Origin: Pseudarthrobacter sp. NamB4 | GTDB lineage: Bacteria > Actinomycetota > Actinomycetes > Actinomycetales > Micrococcaceae | NCBI RefSeq assembly: GCF_005796185.1 | Contig: NZ_VAHM01000001.1 | Span: 186,001 to 250,000, forward strand | Direction of reading: 5' to 3' | Length of the DNA: 64,000 nt | In this document: positions 1-12,655 of the stretch, piece after piece | Numbering within the stretch: position 1 is the first letter of the stretch | How the letters are laid out: each line of letters begins with the position of its first letter | Translations under genes and position numbers: made by a program | Notes under the pieces: generated by a model | The model's input: the letters and a program-made list of their open reading frames with translations, nothing else | Told to the model about the DNA's origin: nothing | The model's database searches: none

Positions 1-293
1 GAAGTGCCGGGAGACTGGGGGCCGGGAGGGTATGCACCCGCATGCGGGGGATGCTGCGCAGCCGGGTTCTGGCTGCCGGGCTGGCCCCAGGACTGCTGTT
101 GCCACGACGGCGGACCCCATGCCGGCGGACCCCAGGGCTGCTGGCCTTGGGGCTGCTGCGGTTCCGGCTGCTGCCACGGGCGCTGCTTAAAGGGCGGTTG
201 CTGTGTGGGCGGGTGCTGTGACAGCGGCTCTTGCTCCCCAGGCGCCTGGCGCCGATCCTTTGCCGCCTGGCCGTCCGAATCCTCTTCTGACAC
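1..293 (-). CDS. Pro/Gln-rich N-terminus of a probable membrane protein (partial)
   Basis: The minus strand is open from a GTG at 291-293 to the window edge, with a GGGGGAAGGA-type ribosome binding site just upstream (about 300-310). The visible 97 residues are low complexity: an acidic start (VSEEDSDGQ), then repeats of Q/P/W with WGPPAWGPPSW-like units. It is divergent from mtrA. In Arthrobacter relatives the gene in this position codes for a protein with this kind of disordered cytoplasmic head followed by a glycerophosphodiester-phosphodiesterase-type membrane domain; that identity is inference from context because the body of the gene lies outside the window. Composition and RBS make this the real frame rather than the Cys/Gly-rich plus-strand frame opposite it. 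Confidence 0.6.
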   Translation of the reverse strand, partial: MSEEDSDGQAAKDRRQAPGEQEPLSQHPPTQQPPFKQRPWQQPEPQQPQGQQPWGPPAWGPPSWQQQSWGQPGSQNPAAQHPPHAGAYPPGPQSPGT

Positions 294-476
294 CCTGTTC
301 CTTCCCCCGTAGCGGTCCGCCCCTGGACGCGGCGCCCGTGCCGCACGCTGTGGTGGGGCGCCGGGAACGTGTGGCGTGGCTCCAGCCTATAGTTCCGGCG
401 TCGGGCATCCTAGCGCCCCGCCATGCCGGAGGGCGCTGAACAGGACAAAGCCATCCGGATAAGGGAATATATAACT

Positions 477-1151
477 ATGAAGGCACGCATTCTGGTGGTA
501 GATGATGATGAAGCGCTGGCCGAAATGATTGGAATTGTTCTCCGCAATGACGGCTTCGAGCCGGTGTTTTGCGCCGATGGCGCCCAGGCGCTTGACGTAT
601 TCCGGTCATCGCGGCCGGACCTTGTGCTGCTGGACCTCATGCTTCCGGGCGTGGACGGCATCGAGGTCTGCCGGCAGATCCGTGGGGAGTCGGATGTGCC
701 GATCGTCATGCTTACCGCCAAGGCGGACACGTCCGACGTCGTGCGCGGGCTTGAATCCGGCGCCGACGACTACGTGCCCAAGCCCTTCAAGCCGGCAGAG
801 CTGGTGGCCCGGGTTCGTGCCCGGCTCCGGCCCGGCGAACAGAAGGCTCCCGAGACGCTGCGCATCGGCGACATCACCATTGATGTCGCCGGGCACACGG
901 TAAGCCGGGGGAACGAGCGAATTTCCCTGACCCCGTTGGAGTTTGACCTCCTGGTTGCCCTGGCGCGCAAGCCATGGCAGGTATTCACCCGTGAGCTGTT
1001 GCTCGAGCAGGTCTGGGGCTACCGCCATGCCGCTGACACCCGCCTTGTGAACGTCCATGTCCAGCGACTCCGTTCCAAGATCGAGCAGGATCCGGAAGCT
1101 CCGGAAGTCGTATTGACGGTGCGTGGTGTCGGCTACAAAGCAGGGGCCTGA
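477..1151 (+). CDS. mtrA: MtrA response regulator (OmpR/PhoB family)
   Basis: 224-residue two-component response regulator, partner of the MtrB kinase encoded next. Residues 1-115 are a receiver domain: acidic pocket D9-D11 (VVDDDEAL), phospho-acceptor D53 in LLDLMLPG, T80 in MLTAK and K102 in PKPFKP. Residues 125-222 are an OmpR-type winged helix ending [10 protein letters not shown]. In actinobacteria MtrA controls division and wall genes such as rpf and ripA and links replication to envelope growth. The ATG at 477 is chosen because it begins the canonical MKARILVVDDD start and has AAGGGAA upstream; the frame is open 18 codons further but without homology. A TATAGT sequence at 388-393 is a possible -10 element. 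mtrB starts inside the end of this gene, so the two are co-translated. Confidence 0.95.
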   Translation: MKARILVVDDDEALAEMIGIVLRNDGFEPVFCADGAQALDVFRSSRPDLVLLDLMLPGVDGIEVCRQIRGESDVPIVMLTAKADTSDVVRGLESGADDYVPKPFKPAELVARVRARLRPGEQKAPETLRIGDITIDVAGHTVSRGNERISLTPLEFDLLVALARKPWQVFTRELLLEQVWGYRHAADTRLVNVHVQRLRSKIEQDPEAPEVVLTVRGVGYKAGA

Positions 1152-3063
1152 TCCCGCGGCGAAAGACGGTGCACCCGGTCCGGGCGCGCCCAGTCCCGCG
1201 AGCCATCCGGCTGCCGGAGGTACTCCCGGCCCGCACGGCGGTCCGCCCCCTGCTCCGGAACATACTGACGCCGTCAGCCCAGGCCTGAGGCGCCTCGCGT
1301 TCCGTGCCCACCTCTGGCAGCGCCGCGCTTTGATCGTCAGCCTGCGCGTTGCACGGCTGGTGGCTACCGGCTTCCGTCGTTTCCTTCCTGCCCTCCGCTA
1401 CATCGCGCGGTCCCTTCACCAGCGCTGGCGCCGTTCCCTGCAGTTCCGCACCGTCCTCACCACGCTCCTCCTCGCCGTCACCTCGTTCGCCGTGGTAGGC
1501 GCCTACCTGTCCAACCAGATCGCCAATAACCTTTTCCAGGAGCGGCTGACCCAGGCGGAGTCGGAGACCCGCTACAACGTCAAACAGGTCCAGGACACGT
1601 TCGACGGCGCCCAGGTCACCGATCAGTCCAGTGTGATCACCCTGGTCTATGACACCCTCAACGCCGTGGAGGGCCGCGGCTCGGTAATCCAGCGCCGGTA
1701 TGTCTTCGAGGCCATGCCGGAACAGACCAAGCCGCGGAACCGGTGGGTGGAATCGCGGGCATCGGACCAGCTCACGGTCAGCGTCATTCCGCCTGAACTC
1801 CGCAAGGCGGTGCAGGAGTCCGGGAAGGACCAGTACTGGGCATCCACGGTCATTCCGGTGGGGACCGAGGACCGCCCGGGCATCGCGGTAGGCAACAAAG
1901 TGACCTTCAACGGCACCGTATATGAGCTGTACCTGATCTACGACCTCAACACCGCGCAGCAGACGCTGGATGAGATCCAAAGCGTGCTCTGGGCCGGCGG
2001 AGCAGTGCTGGTGCTGCTGATCGGCGCCGTCGCGTGGTACGTCACCCGGAACGTTGTCAGTCCGGTGAGCCACGCCGCGATGGTTTCGGAGAAGCTCGCC
2101 GCGGGCCAGTTGCAGGAGCGGATGGTGGTCCGGGGAGAGGACGAGGTGGCACGCCTGGGGGCTTCCTTCAACCACATGGCGGCGAGCCTCCAGGAACAGA
2201 TCACCCAGCTGGCTACCCTCTCTCAGATGCAGCAGCGGTTTGTCTCCGACGTCTCGCATGAACTGCGGACACCCCTGACCACCGTCCGGATGGCAGCAGA
2301 GGTCCTCTATGAAGCCCGCGACGATTTTGACCCCATCAACAAGCGGTCAGCCGAGCTGCTCTACCACCAGGTGGAACGCTTCCAGTCGCTGCTGTCGGAC
2401 CTGCTCGAAATCTCACGCTTCGACGCAGGCGTGGCGGTGCTGGACGCCGAGCCGGAGGACATCCTCCAGGTCATCGCCCATGTCATCGAGGGTGCGTCGC
2501 CCGTGGCGGAGCAATACGGTTCAAAGATCGTTCTGACCGCGCCGGAGGGCCCCATCATTGTGGATATGGATGCCCGCCGCATCGACAGGATCCTGCGGAA
2601 CCTGATCCTGAACGCAGTTGAACACGGCGAAGGGAAACCGGTGAATATCACGGTGGCAGCCAGCCGGACCGCCGTGGGGGTGGCCGTCAGGGACCATGGC
2701 ATTGGCATGGCGCCGGCTGAAGCGGCACGCGTCTTTGACAGATTTTGGCGGGCAGATCCTGCACGTGCCCGCACCACCGGCGGAAGCGGCCTTGGCCTGT
2801 CCATCGCCATGGAAGACACGAAGCTGCACAACGGATGGCTGCAGGCCTGGGGCAAGAAGGGCAGCGGCGCAAACTTCCGGCTGACGCTGCCGCTTCGGCA
2901 GGGGGAAGAGATCGACAAATCACCAGTGCAGCTGGAGCCGGAGGATATTGTCCTCCCGGGCGAGCCTGGCAACAGGAATATGCTGGTTCTGGGAACCGGT
3001 GCCGGAGCCCGCACTCCGACGCCTGCCCCGGCGCCCGTTCCTCCGCCGAGGGAGGGAACGTAA
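1123..3063 (+). CDS. mtrB: MtrB sensor histidine kinase
   Basis: 646-residue membrane histidine kinase that phosphorylates MtrA. It has an unusually long cytoplasmic head of about 107 residues (Pro/Gly-rich to about 55, then Arg-rich), TM1 at about 108-129, an extracellular sensor to about 287, TM2 at about 288-307, HAMP at about 308-360, phospho-acceptor H379 in [12 protein letters not shown], and a HATPase domain with N box ([12 protein letters not shown]), G1 (DHGIGMAP) and G2 ([10 protein letters not shown]). The tail is Pro/Ala-rich. The GTG at 1123 overlaps mtrA by 29 bp and is the first usable start in frame; a later start cannot be excluded because the extra N-terminal part is low complexity. 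Its stop overlaps the lpqB start (TAATG). Confidence 0.94.
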   Translation: MVSATKQGPDPAAKDGAPGPGAPSPASHPAAGGTPGPHGGPPPAPEHTDAVSPGLRRLAFRAHLWQRRALIVSLRVARLVATGFRRFLPALRYIARSLHQRWRRSLQFRTVLTTLLLAVTSFAVVGAYLSNQIANNLFQERLTQAESETRYNVKQVQDTFDGAQVTDQSSVITLVYDTLNAVEGRGSVIQRRYVFEAMPEQTKPRNRWVESRASDQLTVSVIPPELRKAVQESGKDQYWASTVIPVGTEDRPGIAVGNKVTFNGTVYELYLIYDLNTAQQTLDEIQSVLWAGGAVLVLLIGAVAWYVTRNVVSPVSHAAMVSEKLAAGQLQERMVVRGEDEVARLGASFNHMAASLQEQITQLATLSQMQQRFVSDVSHELRTPLTTVRMAAEVLYEARDDFDPINKRSAELLYHQVERFQSLLSDLLEISRFDAGVAVLDAEPEDILQVIAHVIEGASPVAEQYGSKIVLTAPEGPIIVDMDARRIDRILRNLILNAVEHGEGKPVNITVAASRTAVGVAVRDHGIGMAPAEAARVFDRFWRADPARARTTGGSGLGLSIAMEDTKLHNGWLQAWGKKGSGANFRLTLPLRQGEEIDKSPVQLEPEDIVLPGEPGNRNMLVLGTGAGARTPTPAPAPVPPPREGT

Positions 3064-4796
3064 TGGGCCATGCCGGCCGCCTGCGCCAGCAACGGGAAAA
3101 GGCCAGGCTCACTGCTTCCCTGTTGGTCCTTATGCTCGTCCTGGTGGCCGGCTGTGCCCGCATCCCAACCTCCGGGCCGGTTGGCAAGAGCAGCGAGGGC
3201 AGCGCGGGTAACCTCAGCGCGCCCGTGTTCCTGCCGGCCGCGCCCCAGCCTGGCGCCTCACCGGAAACCATCATCGACTACTTCTACCGGGCCGGCAGCG
3301 GCTACGAGGACGACTACGCTGTTGCGCGCCAGTACCTGACGCAGGCCTCTTCAGTTGCGTGGAAACCGGACCAGCGTGCCCTGGTGTACCGGGAGGCGCG
3401 GGTGGTGGCCACAGGGACCGAAAACGTCTACAACTATGAGCTCGATGTCGCGTATACGGTGGACGTCGACGGCATTGCCACCCAATCGCCCAAGGGAACC
3501 ATCGAGAATATACCGGTGACCGTTACCCAGGTGGACGGGGAATGGCGCATTTCCGCCATTCCCAACGGCACCGCCATCGCCGAGGAAACGTTCAAGGTGA
3601 TCTACGGGGCCTACCCGATCTACTTCTACGACCCCACCTTCACGTTTGCTGTCCCGGACGTCCGCTGGTTCATCAGGAACAAAACGGTCAAAGCAATGAC
3701 CAGTGCGCTGCTGGCCGGACCCGCACCCTACCTTCGGGGCGCGGTGGCCAGTGCCTTCCCCTCCGGCATCAGGCTGGCGCGGGAGTCCGTTCCCGTCGTG
3801 TCCGGGGCGGCCCAGGTGGACCTGACGGCCAAAGAGTTGATGGAAACGTCCCCGGAAGACCGCCTGCGGATGCAGATGCAGTTGACGCTGACGTTCCGCA
3901 GCCAGCCCGACGTCGTCAACGTCGAACTCCGCGCCGACCAGGACCTGGTGCGGGTGGAGGACAACGGGGCCGTGCTTCCGCCGGTGCAGGACAAGAGCGT
4001 GCCGTCCCGCCAGATTGCCGTCAGCGGCAACGAGCTGGTGCGGTACGAAAACAACAGGGTTTCTCCGCTGCCGGACATGCAGCCCGTGTCCTCCCTCACT
4101 CCCAGGCTCCCGGCAGAATCCCCGGTGTCGCAGACTGCTGCCTTCCTCAATGACAGCCGCACCACGCTCTACAGCATCAGTCCGGGGCAGCCGGCCAGGG
4201 CGCTCACCACGCGGAGCGTCCTGAGCAGGCCCTCCTTTGGGCTCAACGAATGGGTGTGGTCTGCCGGGCCGGGAGCCGCGGGCGGCACCGAAGTAGTGGC
4301 GTTCCGCCCGGCAGGGATTGCCGAAGGCGCCTCCGTGCCCGCGGTTACCCTCTCGCCGGCCTGGCTGGCGAGACGGACGGTCAAGGAGTTCAGGATTTCC
4401 AGGGAGGGGGTCCGTGCGCTGGTCATATCGGAACAGAACGGGAATACGCGGGTGCAGGTGACCGGGATTATCAGGGCGGGTGATGGAACACCGCGCGAGC
4501 TGACGCCTCCCATCACCCTTGCAACCGACGGCAACCCCGACCAGGGCGCCTGGGTCAATGACACAACCATTGCAGTGATGAAGGGGGCGCCGGCATCGAA
4601 TGTTACCCCTGAGCTGCTGTCACTTACCTCCGGGCAGCCACAGCAGCTGGCGCCATGGCCCGGTCTCGTGGCGCTGAGCGCGGGCAACGGGGCTGAAGAA
4701 ATTTACGCCCAATCCGCAGAGGGCATTTTCCAGCGCCTGGGCAACGGGTGGTCACCCCAGATCAAGGGGCCTGTCGATCCTTCGTTTCCAGGCTGA
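3063..4796 (+). CDS. lpqB: Lipoprotein LpqB, partner of MtrAB
   Basis: 577-residue lipoprotein. The signal peptide ends in a lipobox LVAGC, with acylated Cys at residue 31. A GerMN-type domain lies near residues 205-290 ([20 protein letters not shown]), followed by a WD/beta-propeller-like LpqB C-terminal domain from about 330. In mycobacteria LpqB binds the MtrB extracellular domain and modulates MtrA phosphorylation. The ATG at 3063 overlaps the mtrB stop; it gives the normal n-region and lipobox, while the frame upstream lies inside mtrB. Third gene of the conserved mtrAB-lpqB operon. Confidence 0.95.
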   Translation: MGHAGRLRQQREKARLTASLLVLMLVLVAGCARIPTSGPVGKSSEGSAGNLSAPVFLPAAPQPGASPETIIDYFYRAGSGYEDDYAVARQYLTQASSVAWKPDQRALVYREARVVATGTENVYNYELDVAYTVDVDGIATQSPKGTIENIPVTVTQVDGEWRISAIPNGTAIAEETFKVIYGAYPIYFYDPTFTFAVPDVRWFIRNKTVKAMTSALLAGPAPYLRGAVASAFPSGIRLARESVPVVSGAAQVDLTAKELMETSPEDRLRMQMQLTLTFRSQPDVVNVELRADQDLVRVEDNGAVLPPVQDKSVPSRQIAVSGNELVRYENNRVSPLPDMQPVSSLTPRLPAESPVSQTAAFLNDSRTTLYSISPGQPARALTTRSVLSRPSFGLNEWVWSAGPGAAGGTEVVAFRPAGIAEGASVPAVTLSPAWLARRTVKEFRISREGVRALVISEQNGNTRVQVTGIIRAGDGTPRELTPPITLATDGNPDQGAWVNDTTIAVMKGAPASNVTPELLSLTSGQPQQLAPWPGLVALSAGNGAEEIYAQSAEGIFQRLGNGWSPQIKGPVDPSFPG

Positions 4797-4919
4797 GGTC
4801 CCTTGGGGACGGCAGGAATTCCCCATGCAGGACTTCAATCCTGGCCGGACTCCCGGCGGCTGTCCACATAGGGCAACTGCCCGCTGTGCAGCAGCCGCTG
4901 TGCAACAGAGTATAAAGGC

Positions 4920-5765
4920 GTGACCAGCAGGACTGCAGCCGGCGGCAAGCTCCGTCTTATGGCCGACCCCGACCTCAGCCCGCCCCTCCATTGGTCCGGC
5001 AGGCACCGGTCGGAACACGGCAGTCCGCTCCTGCGCTTCTCCGACCAGCTCGCGGCAGCGGCGGCGGACCTCCTTTGCCTCGCCGTCCCGGTTGACTGTG
5101 TGTGTTGCGGCGCGGAAGACCGGGCGCTCTGCATCACCTGCGACCGCCTTATCCGGCGCCTCACGGTTGCACCTTTCAGGGCAGAGAGCGGAGCCCCGGC
5201 ACTGATGGATGTGGAGGGGAGAGTTCTTCTTCCGGCGGTGGCCGCCGGCGTCTACCGGGAAGAGCTCGCCCAGGCGCTGCTTTCCTTCAAGAGACACGGC
5301 CAGCATCAGCTGAAGAGAAGCCTGGGCCGGGCGCTTGCCGGGGCGGTCCGCGCAGCCGCCGAGGACTTTGATGGGATGTGTATTGTCCCTGTCCCCACCA
5401 GTACGAAGGCCTACCTGAACCGCGGCTTCAGCCCCGTCCATCTACTCCTGGCGGGAGCACGGCGCCACCTGCCGGGACTGGCCGTGGAGGACGTCCTTGC
5501 CAAGGCCGGCGGTTCAGCCCTGCAGTTGCCGGGCGGCCAGAAAGGCCTGGGCCGGGGCGCGCGGAGACAGCGTGTGCGCGGGTCCATGCGGGTGCACCGG
5601 CGAAGCCAAGGCAAGGTCGCCGGACGCCGCTGCATCATCGTCGACGACGTCCTGACCACCGGCGCCACGCTTGCCGAGGCAGCCCGCGTACTGGACAGGG
5701 CAGGAGCCCAGGTGGAGGGTGCCGTCGTCCTGGCGGCGACACGCCCGCCCGATGCCAAGGCCTGA
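4920..5765 (+). CDS. comF: ComF-family phosphoribosyltransferase-like protein
   Basis: 281-residue ComF/GntX family protein. The N-terminal half has a zinc-finger-like cluster (CVCCGAEDRALCITC at about residues 61-75) and the C-terminal half a type I PRTase fold with PRPP loop IIVDDVLTTGATLAEA and the family motif NRGFSPVHLLL. Family members with this layout include competence factor ComF; the substrate is generally unknown. The position between lpqB and hpf matches the mycobacterial order (Rv3242c). The start is uncertain: GTG 4920 has AAAGG almost touching it, and ATG 4959 is the alternative without a clear RBS. The 123-bp gap after lpqB shows no obvious terminator. Confidence 0.85.
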   Translation: MTSRTAAGGKLRLMADPDLSPPLHWSGRHRSEHGSPLLRFSDQLAAAAADLLCLAVPVDCVCCGAEDRALCITCDRLIRRLTVAPFRAESGAPALMDVEGRVLLPAVAAGVYREELAQALLSFKRHGQHQLKRSLGRALAGAVRAAAEDFDGMCIVPVPTSTKAYLNRGFSPVHLLLAGARRHLPGLAVEDVLAKAGGSALQLPGGQKGLGRGARRQRVRGSMRVHRRSQGKVAGRRCIIVDDVLTTGATLAEAARVLDRAGAQVEGAVVLAATRPPDAKA

Positions 5766-5981
5766 CCCAGCCGCATCCCTGCGGCCTGCGGAAGGCATCA
5801 TGACTTAGAAAAAAATAAACCGGGAAAGGATGAATAACCGGTGCCTATGAACTAACGTCGGTGGTGGGTACCAAGAACAGAATGTACCTTTCGATGGCGG
5901 CTCGGAGAGGGGCTCGACTGTCAGGCAGATCGGCCCAGGGAAGCGCCGCCGTCGTGTCACCGAAGTCATTTGGAGGGCACC

Positions 5982-6707
5982 ATGGAGTTTATGATCAGCG
6001 GACGAAATCTGACGGTTTCAGACCGGTTCCGCGAATACGCCGGGGAAAAAATTTCTAAGATCGAATCGCTTGGAGACAAGGTTCAGCGGGTCGATGCGAA
6101 AGTCTCCAAGGAGACCAATGCCCGGCAGACCGGCGATCAGCTGACCGTTGAGGTGACAGTACTGGGCCGGGGACCCGTGATCCGCGCCGAAGCAAGTGCC
6201 GCTGACAAGTTCGCCGCATTCGACCTTGCCTACAACAAACTGCTTGAACGGCTCCGGCGTGCCAAAGACCGCAAAAAGGTCCATCACGGACGGCACACCC
6301 CCAAAGCCGTCCGCGAAGCGACCGCCGCCCTCGAACCCGCAAGCGCACATGAACCGCTTTACATGGAGGCAAGCCACCGGAACGAGGCCGTGGCCGCCCC
6401 GGAAGAGAAGTCTCCCTACGATGTCGAGAATGACATCCCTGCCGGTAATTCCCCGGTCCTGATCCGGCGCAAGGTCTTTCCTGCCGCTTCCATCTCCCTT
6501 GACGACGCCGTGGACAACATGGAACTCGTGGGCCACGATTTCTACCTCTTCGTTGACAAAGCCACCAACACGCCATCGGTCGTGTACCGTCGCCGTGGCT
6601 GGACCTATGGAGTCATCACCCTTGACCACGAATGCGAACCAGGTGACACCGTGGTGGAGGAAAAGGTCATCGCATACCGTTCGGATGACGCCGCGGCAAA
6701 CGCTTAA
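5982..6707 (+). CDS. hpf: Ribosome hibernation-promoting factor, long form
   Basis: 241-residue long HPF. Residues 1-100 form the S30AE/YfiA domain (EFMISGRNLTVSDRFREYAGEKI) that binds the 30S decoding region; after a variable linker (about 115-175), residues 180-236 are the conserved dimerisation domain (YLFVDKATNTPSVVYRRRGW) that joins 70S ribosomes into 100S. The ATG at 5982 follows GGAGG at 5972-5976 with five-base spacing; the second Met three codons on is less well placed. The 216-bp upstream gap holds an A-rich stretch (about 5809-5820) and probably the promoter, but no element is certain. Cytosolic stationary-phase factor. Confidence 0.93.
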   Translation: MEFMISGRNLTVSDRFREYAGEKISKIESLGDKVQRVDAKVSKETNARQTGDQLTVEVTVLGRGPVIRAEASAADKFAAFDLAYNKLLERLRRAKDRKKVHHGRHTPKAVREATAALEPASAHEPLYMEASHRNEAVAAPEEKSPYDVENDIPAGNSPVLIRRKVFPAASISLDDAVDNMELVGHDFYLFVDKATNTPSVVYRRRGWTYGVITLDHECEPGDTVVEEKVIAYRSDDAAANA

Positions 6708-6739
6708 GGTGGTAAACACCTTCCACAGAGAGGACTGAT

Positions 6740-8011
6740 GTGTCCGCGACGCTGAGCCTGGACCAGGCACGGCGGATCGCTTTGGCAGCGCAGGGACTCG
6801 ACAAAGGACGGCCCACCGGCCCCGTGACATCACGGACGGTGGGCCGAACCTTTGCCCAAATCCAGCTCGTCCAGATCGATTCCGTTAATGTCGTCTCCCG
6901 AAGCCACCTCCTTCCCTTCTATTCGCGGCTGGGGAACTATGACCGGACCATCCTCCAGCGGATGACCGCAGTTCACCCGCGGCGCATGGTGGAGTACTGG
7001 GCCCATGAAGCGAGCTACATCAGGCCGGAACATTATCCGGATCTCCTTCTGTGGCAGAAAAGATCCTGGGTGGGAGCGTCCCGGATGGACCCCAGCCTTC
7101 GTGCTGCCATTGCCAGGCAAATACTGGATACCCTTGCACACTCCAGGCCCCTGACCGCAGCCGAACTGACGGCCAGAATGGGCCACGTGGAGGAGAAACA
7201 GACGGTGAACTGGGGTTGGAACTGGAACGCCGTAAAGAGGGTCCTGGAACACCTCTTCGAGGAGGGCATGGTCTCGGCGGCGTCGCGAACGGAGCAGTTC
7301 GAGCGCAGGTACACGCTGACAGCCAAAGTGCTGCCGCACATTCCTCCACAAGGAACAGCCGCCGCCGACCCTGCAGAAGCGATGCACCGCCTCGTCGATG
7401 CTGCTGCCCGGGCGCACGGCATAGGGACCGTACGGTGTTTCGCTGACTACTTCCGCACGCCTGCCACAGCCGCAGCGGCCGCCGTCGAGCATCTCCTGCA
7501 GCTGGGCAGGCTGGAACGGGTGACTGTCCGGGGCTGGAACCGTGAGGTCTTCCGGCACGTGGAGGCAAGGCTGCCCCGCCGTGCAACCGGTCGTGCCCTG
7601 CTGAGCCCATTCGATTCCCTGGTCTTCGAACGCCGGCGGCTCGAGGAATTGTTCGGCTTCCACTACCGTATTGAGATCTATACGCCGGAACACAAAAGGC
7701 GCTACGGGTACTACGTCCTCCCGTTCCTTCTCCGCGACCGGATCGTGGCGCGGGTAGACCTGAAGGCGGACCGCCAGGGCGGGAAACTCCTGGCCAGATC
7801 TGCCTACGCCGAACCCGGCGCGCCCGCGGACACCGCCGTCGAACTCGCCGCGGAGCTCCGGCTCATGGCCGGGTGGCTGGGGCTGCCCTCTGTGGAAGTC
7901 TTTCCCGTGGGTGACCTGGCCGGCAGCCTCGCCCAGGCTCTGCGGGGCGAAGGGCCTATCCGCTCTGAGGGAACAAACGGGCCCCCGGAGGGTGTCTCTC
8001 CCGTAGACTAA
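6740..8011 (+). CDS. Winged-helix DNA glycosylase-like protein (YcaQ/AlkX type)
   Basis: 423-residue member of the HTH_42 family, whose studied members (E. coli YcaQ/AlkX, Streptomyces AlkZ) are DNA glycosylases acting on interstrand crosslinks or alkylated bases. Residues 45-47 are QID in QLVQIDSVNVVSRSH, matching the YcaQ-type Q-hydrophobic-D catalytic motif. Later family features include the VEYWAHEASY segment, NWGWNWNAVKRVLE, and LLSPFDSLVFERRRLEELF. GTG 6740 follows GAGAGGA with seven-base spacing. It sits 32 bp after hpf and 42 bp before secA, on the same strand, so may share transcripts. A repair role is inferred from the family. Confidence 0.82.
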   Translation: MSATLSLDQARRIALAAQGLDKGRPTGPVTSRTVGRTFAQIQLVQIDSVNVVSRSHLLPFYSRLGNYDRTILQRMTAVHPRRMVEYWAHEASYIRPEHYPDLLLWQKRSWVGASRMDPSLRAAIARQILDTLAHSRPLTAAELTARMGHVEEKQTVNWGWNWNAVKRVLEHLFEEGMVSAASRTEQFERRYTLTAKVLPHIPPQGTAAADPAEAMHRLVDAAARAHGIGTVRCFADYFRTPATAAAAAVEHLLQLGRLERVTVRGWNREVFRHVEARLPRRATGRALLSPFDSLVFERRRLEELFGFHYRIEIYTPEHKRRYGYYVLPFLLRDRIVARVDLKADRQGGKLLARSAYAEPGAPADTAVELAAELRLMAGWLGLPSVEVFPVGDLAGSLAQALRGEGPIRSEGTNGPPEGVSPVD

Positions 8012-8053
8012 AAACGCCAGAATTCGGCGGTATAAGACTGGGAGCATCTTCAC

Positions 8054-10792
<2,739 letters not shown>

Positions 10793-10834
10793 CGCGTGTA
10801 AGGGATTGCACGTTGCGTCAGTGGCGAAGCTGAA

Positions 10835-10869
10835 TGACAGGACCGGGGACAGTGTTCCCGGCCCTGTCA
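10835..10869. terminator. Terminator between secA and the convergent Rv3235-like gene
   Basis: Inverted repeat TGACAGG-a-CCGGG, 9-10 nt loop, CCCGG-c-CCTGTCA. It lies 43 bp after the secA stop and before the stop of the opposite gene at 10915, so it can serve both. No strong T tract. Confidence 0.65.
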
Positions 10870-10914
10870 TAACCCATCGTTTGTACCGCGGCAACCCACT
10901 TTTGGTGCATATCT

Positions 10915-11514
10915 TCAGCCGATGACGAGTTCGGTAATCCGCCAAACCTGTTTGCTCCGCTCGAGGCGGACGGCGACGGCGCGGGCGCGTAAGTCGTCCA
11001 GCACTACCGCACTGGCTTCGTAGACGCCGACGGAGACCTCGCATACACGGACCGAGCGGACCGTGGAGTTTCGATGGAGCCGGGCAAGCGCCGGGTTGCC
11101 GGTTCTGTTGAGCTGCCTCCTGATGAGGGCCGCACGGTGCTGAAGTGCTGCGAGGCAGCGGGGATCCAGCCGGCGCGCGAGCTGATGGACAGGCCGGATT
11201 CCTGCCAGCACTTCCATTGCTGCCTGCACGGTACTGCGGGCGATTGCGCGAACTTCCGCCAGATCGTCCACGGGGCGCAAAACTGCAGAAGGTTTGGGGT
11301 GAGAAGGAACCACCGGTGGAGCCTGTGGCTGCGGGGGCGGATGTCCTTGACTGCCCGGTACCTGAGCCGGTCTCTGAACAACATTATCGGGGACGGCGTT
11401 TTGCTGTAGGGTTTTTTGCTGCCCCGCCGTTTGCCGACCGGCCGTCTGCTGGACGGTTGTTTGCTGACCGGCATTTTGGATGCGTGCGGCGGGTATTGGT
11501 GTTACTGCTGTCAT
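10915..11514 (-). CDS. Rv3235-family protein of unknown function
   Basis: 199-residue protein. The N-terminal half is Gln/Pro-rich and disordered (repeated TVQQTAGRQTAGQQK-like units). The C-terminal 115 residues form the conserved part: VDDLAEVRAIARSTVQAAMEVLAGIRPVHQLARRLD, then a beta-rich end with VRVCEVSVGVYEASAVV and RVWRITELVIG-like strands. This fold and its place next to secA match mycobacterial Rv3235, whose function is unknown. The ATG at 11512-11514 follows AGGGGAAG; the frame is open 31 codons upstream without RBS. Read towards secA. Predicted cytosolic. Confidence 0.75.
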   Translation of the reverse strand: MTAVTPIPAARIQNAGQQTTVQQTAGRQTAGQQKTLQQNAVPDNVVQRPAQVPGSQGHPPPQPQAPPVVPSHPKPSAVLRPVDDLAEVRAIARSTVQAAMEVLAGIRPVHQLARRLDPRCLAALQHRAALIRRQLNRTGNPALARLHRNSTVRSVRVCEVSVGVYEASAVVLDDLRARAVAVRLERSKQVWRITELVIG

Positions 11515-11554
11515 GAGCTTCCCCTGGTTGGCGGGCGGATGGGTCGGCCCGGCT

Positions 11555-12517
11555 CTATTTCTGGCCGGACAATGGTGCTTGAAGAATCTGTCCTGGGAGC
11601 AGCACATCGGGGTTTGGCCCTATGACTGCGCGGTTGGCCTCGAACCATCGTGGCCATTCAAGTGCTATGTCCACATCTGACGCGCCCTCTCCGAGGTAAC
11701 GGGCGGCTATGTCCCACAAAGTGTCCCCGGCGTGGACAGCGACGCCTTCAGCAGTGACGCCGCCGGCAGCCATACCGCCAGCCCCGGGTGCATCCGCAGT
11801 GGCCCTGGCGGCAGGAGGCGCCAGGAATCCAGGGCTTACGGGAAGGGCGGCAGGGCGCCATCCGGGGGCGATTGCCTGCGGGGGAGGCGTCGTTTTTCCA
11901 AGCGGTGCCTCATCCGCAGGCGTCGTGTTTTCCGGGGTCTGCGGGACCTGGACAGGGACCTGGTGCGGAATTGTTTCCACTGGTTCTGACTGCGCAGGGC
12001 CACCGCTTTTTGCACTCCCGGTTCCATCAGCGGCCGTTGCGCCTCCTGGCGTCTCGGAGGTGCCGGATCTCCCTCCGGAGCCAGGACTGTGGGGAGCGGA
12101 AGAAGACTGCTGCTGCGTCGGTGCCCATTCCGGACCCGGTGCCGTTGCTGCTGTTGCATGGGCTACTGGAGCGGAGAGGAGTTGAACGGACAGTGCACCC
12201 AGCACCAACCGGTGCATGAACCCCGGAGAGAGCTTTCGGATCACTGCTGCTGCCCGCGTTCTGCCTCTCAGGCCCAGCAGGGCTGCAGCGGCAGCAAACG
12301 CGAAGGACGACGTCCACCACACCACGATTGACGCTCCTCCTAGGGCTGCCGCAGTTGCCAGAAGCTGCTCCGCCCCAAGCTCCTGGTGCCGGGCGGACGA
12401 GTCTTTCCATTGCTGCAGCAGACCCTGCCCTATGCACGCGAGCAGAAGGCCGGGCAACAACACAACCAGCGCTGTCGCCAGGTCAGCGGGTCTGGTAGTG
12501 GGAGAAGCCCTAGGCAC
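11555..12517 (-). CDS. Membrane-anchored LysM-domain protein
   Basis: 320 residues. Three hydrophobic segments (about 13-33, 52-83, 104-123) are followed by a Pro/Ala/Thr/Gly-rich linker (about 125-255) and a single C-terminal LysM domain (about 260-316: VHAGDTLWDIAARYLGEG, ending LLPGQILQAPL). LysM binds N-acetylglucosamine polymers, so this likely tethers the membrane to peptidoglycan; no catalytic domain is visible. GTG 12515-12517 is the first start in frame and gives a short charged head before TM1; no convincing RBS. Forms a pair with the Rv3235-like gene 40 bp downstream. Confidence 0.75.
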   Translation of the reverse strand: MPRASPTTRPADLATALVVLLPGLLLACIGQGLLQQWKDSSARHQELGAEQLLATAAALGGASIVVWWTSSFAFAAAAALLGLRGRTRAAAVIRKLSPGFMHRLVLGALSVQLLSAPVAHATAATAPGPEWAPTQQQSSSAPHSPGSGGRSGTSETPGGATAADGTGSAKSGGPAQSEPVETIPHQVPVQVPQTPENTTPADEAPLGKTTPPPQAIAPGWRPAALPVSPGFLAPPAARATADAPGAGGMAAGGVTAEGVAVHAGDTLWDIAARYLGEGASDVDIALEWPRWFEANRAVIGPNPDVLLPGQILQAPLSGQK

Positions 12518-12620
12518 TTTTACAACCGTTAGGAGCCGTTTGATGCGCTTTGATGTTCATTGACACAGTTTGCTCGCAGCCCGTGGGTTTTGTCCATACG
12601 TTGGAAAGCAATATTTCTTA

Positions 12621-12649
12621 TTGACCCCTCAGCTGCGTAGCCCTACGCT
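12621..12649 (+). promoter_or_regulatory. Candidate leaderless promoter (TTGACC-N17-TACGCT)
   Basis: TTGACC at 12621-12626 and TACGCT at 12644-12649 are separated by exactly 17 bp. Only six bases lie between the -10 hexamer and the ATG at 12656, so transcription would begin at or next to the start codon. No Shine-Dalgarno is present there, consistent with a leaderless mRNA. Confidence 0.6.
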
Positions 12650-12655
12650 GGCGCA

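Noticed and set aside
4..312. Cys/Gly-rich plus-strand frame at the window start
   Set aside because: It is the antisense of a Pro/Gln-rich coding head with its own GTG and RBS on the minus strand.
985..2259. 424-codon minus-strand frame opposite mtrB
   Set aside because: Shadow of mtrB; His/Arg/Gly-rich composition with no recognisable domain.
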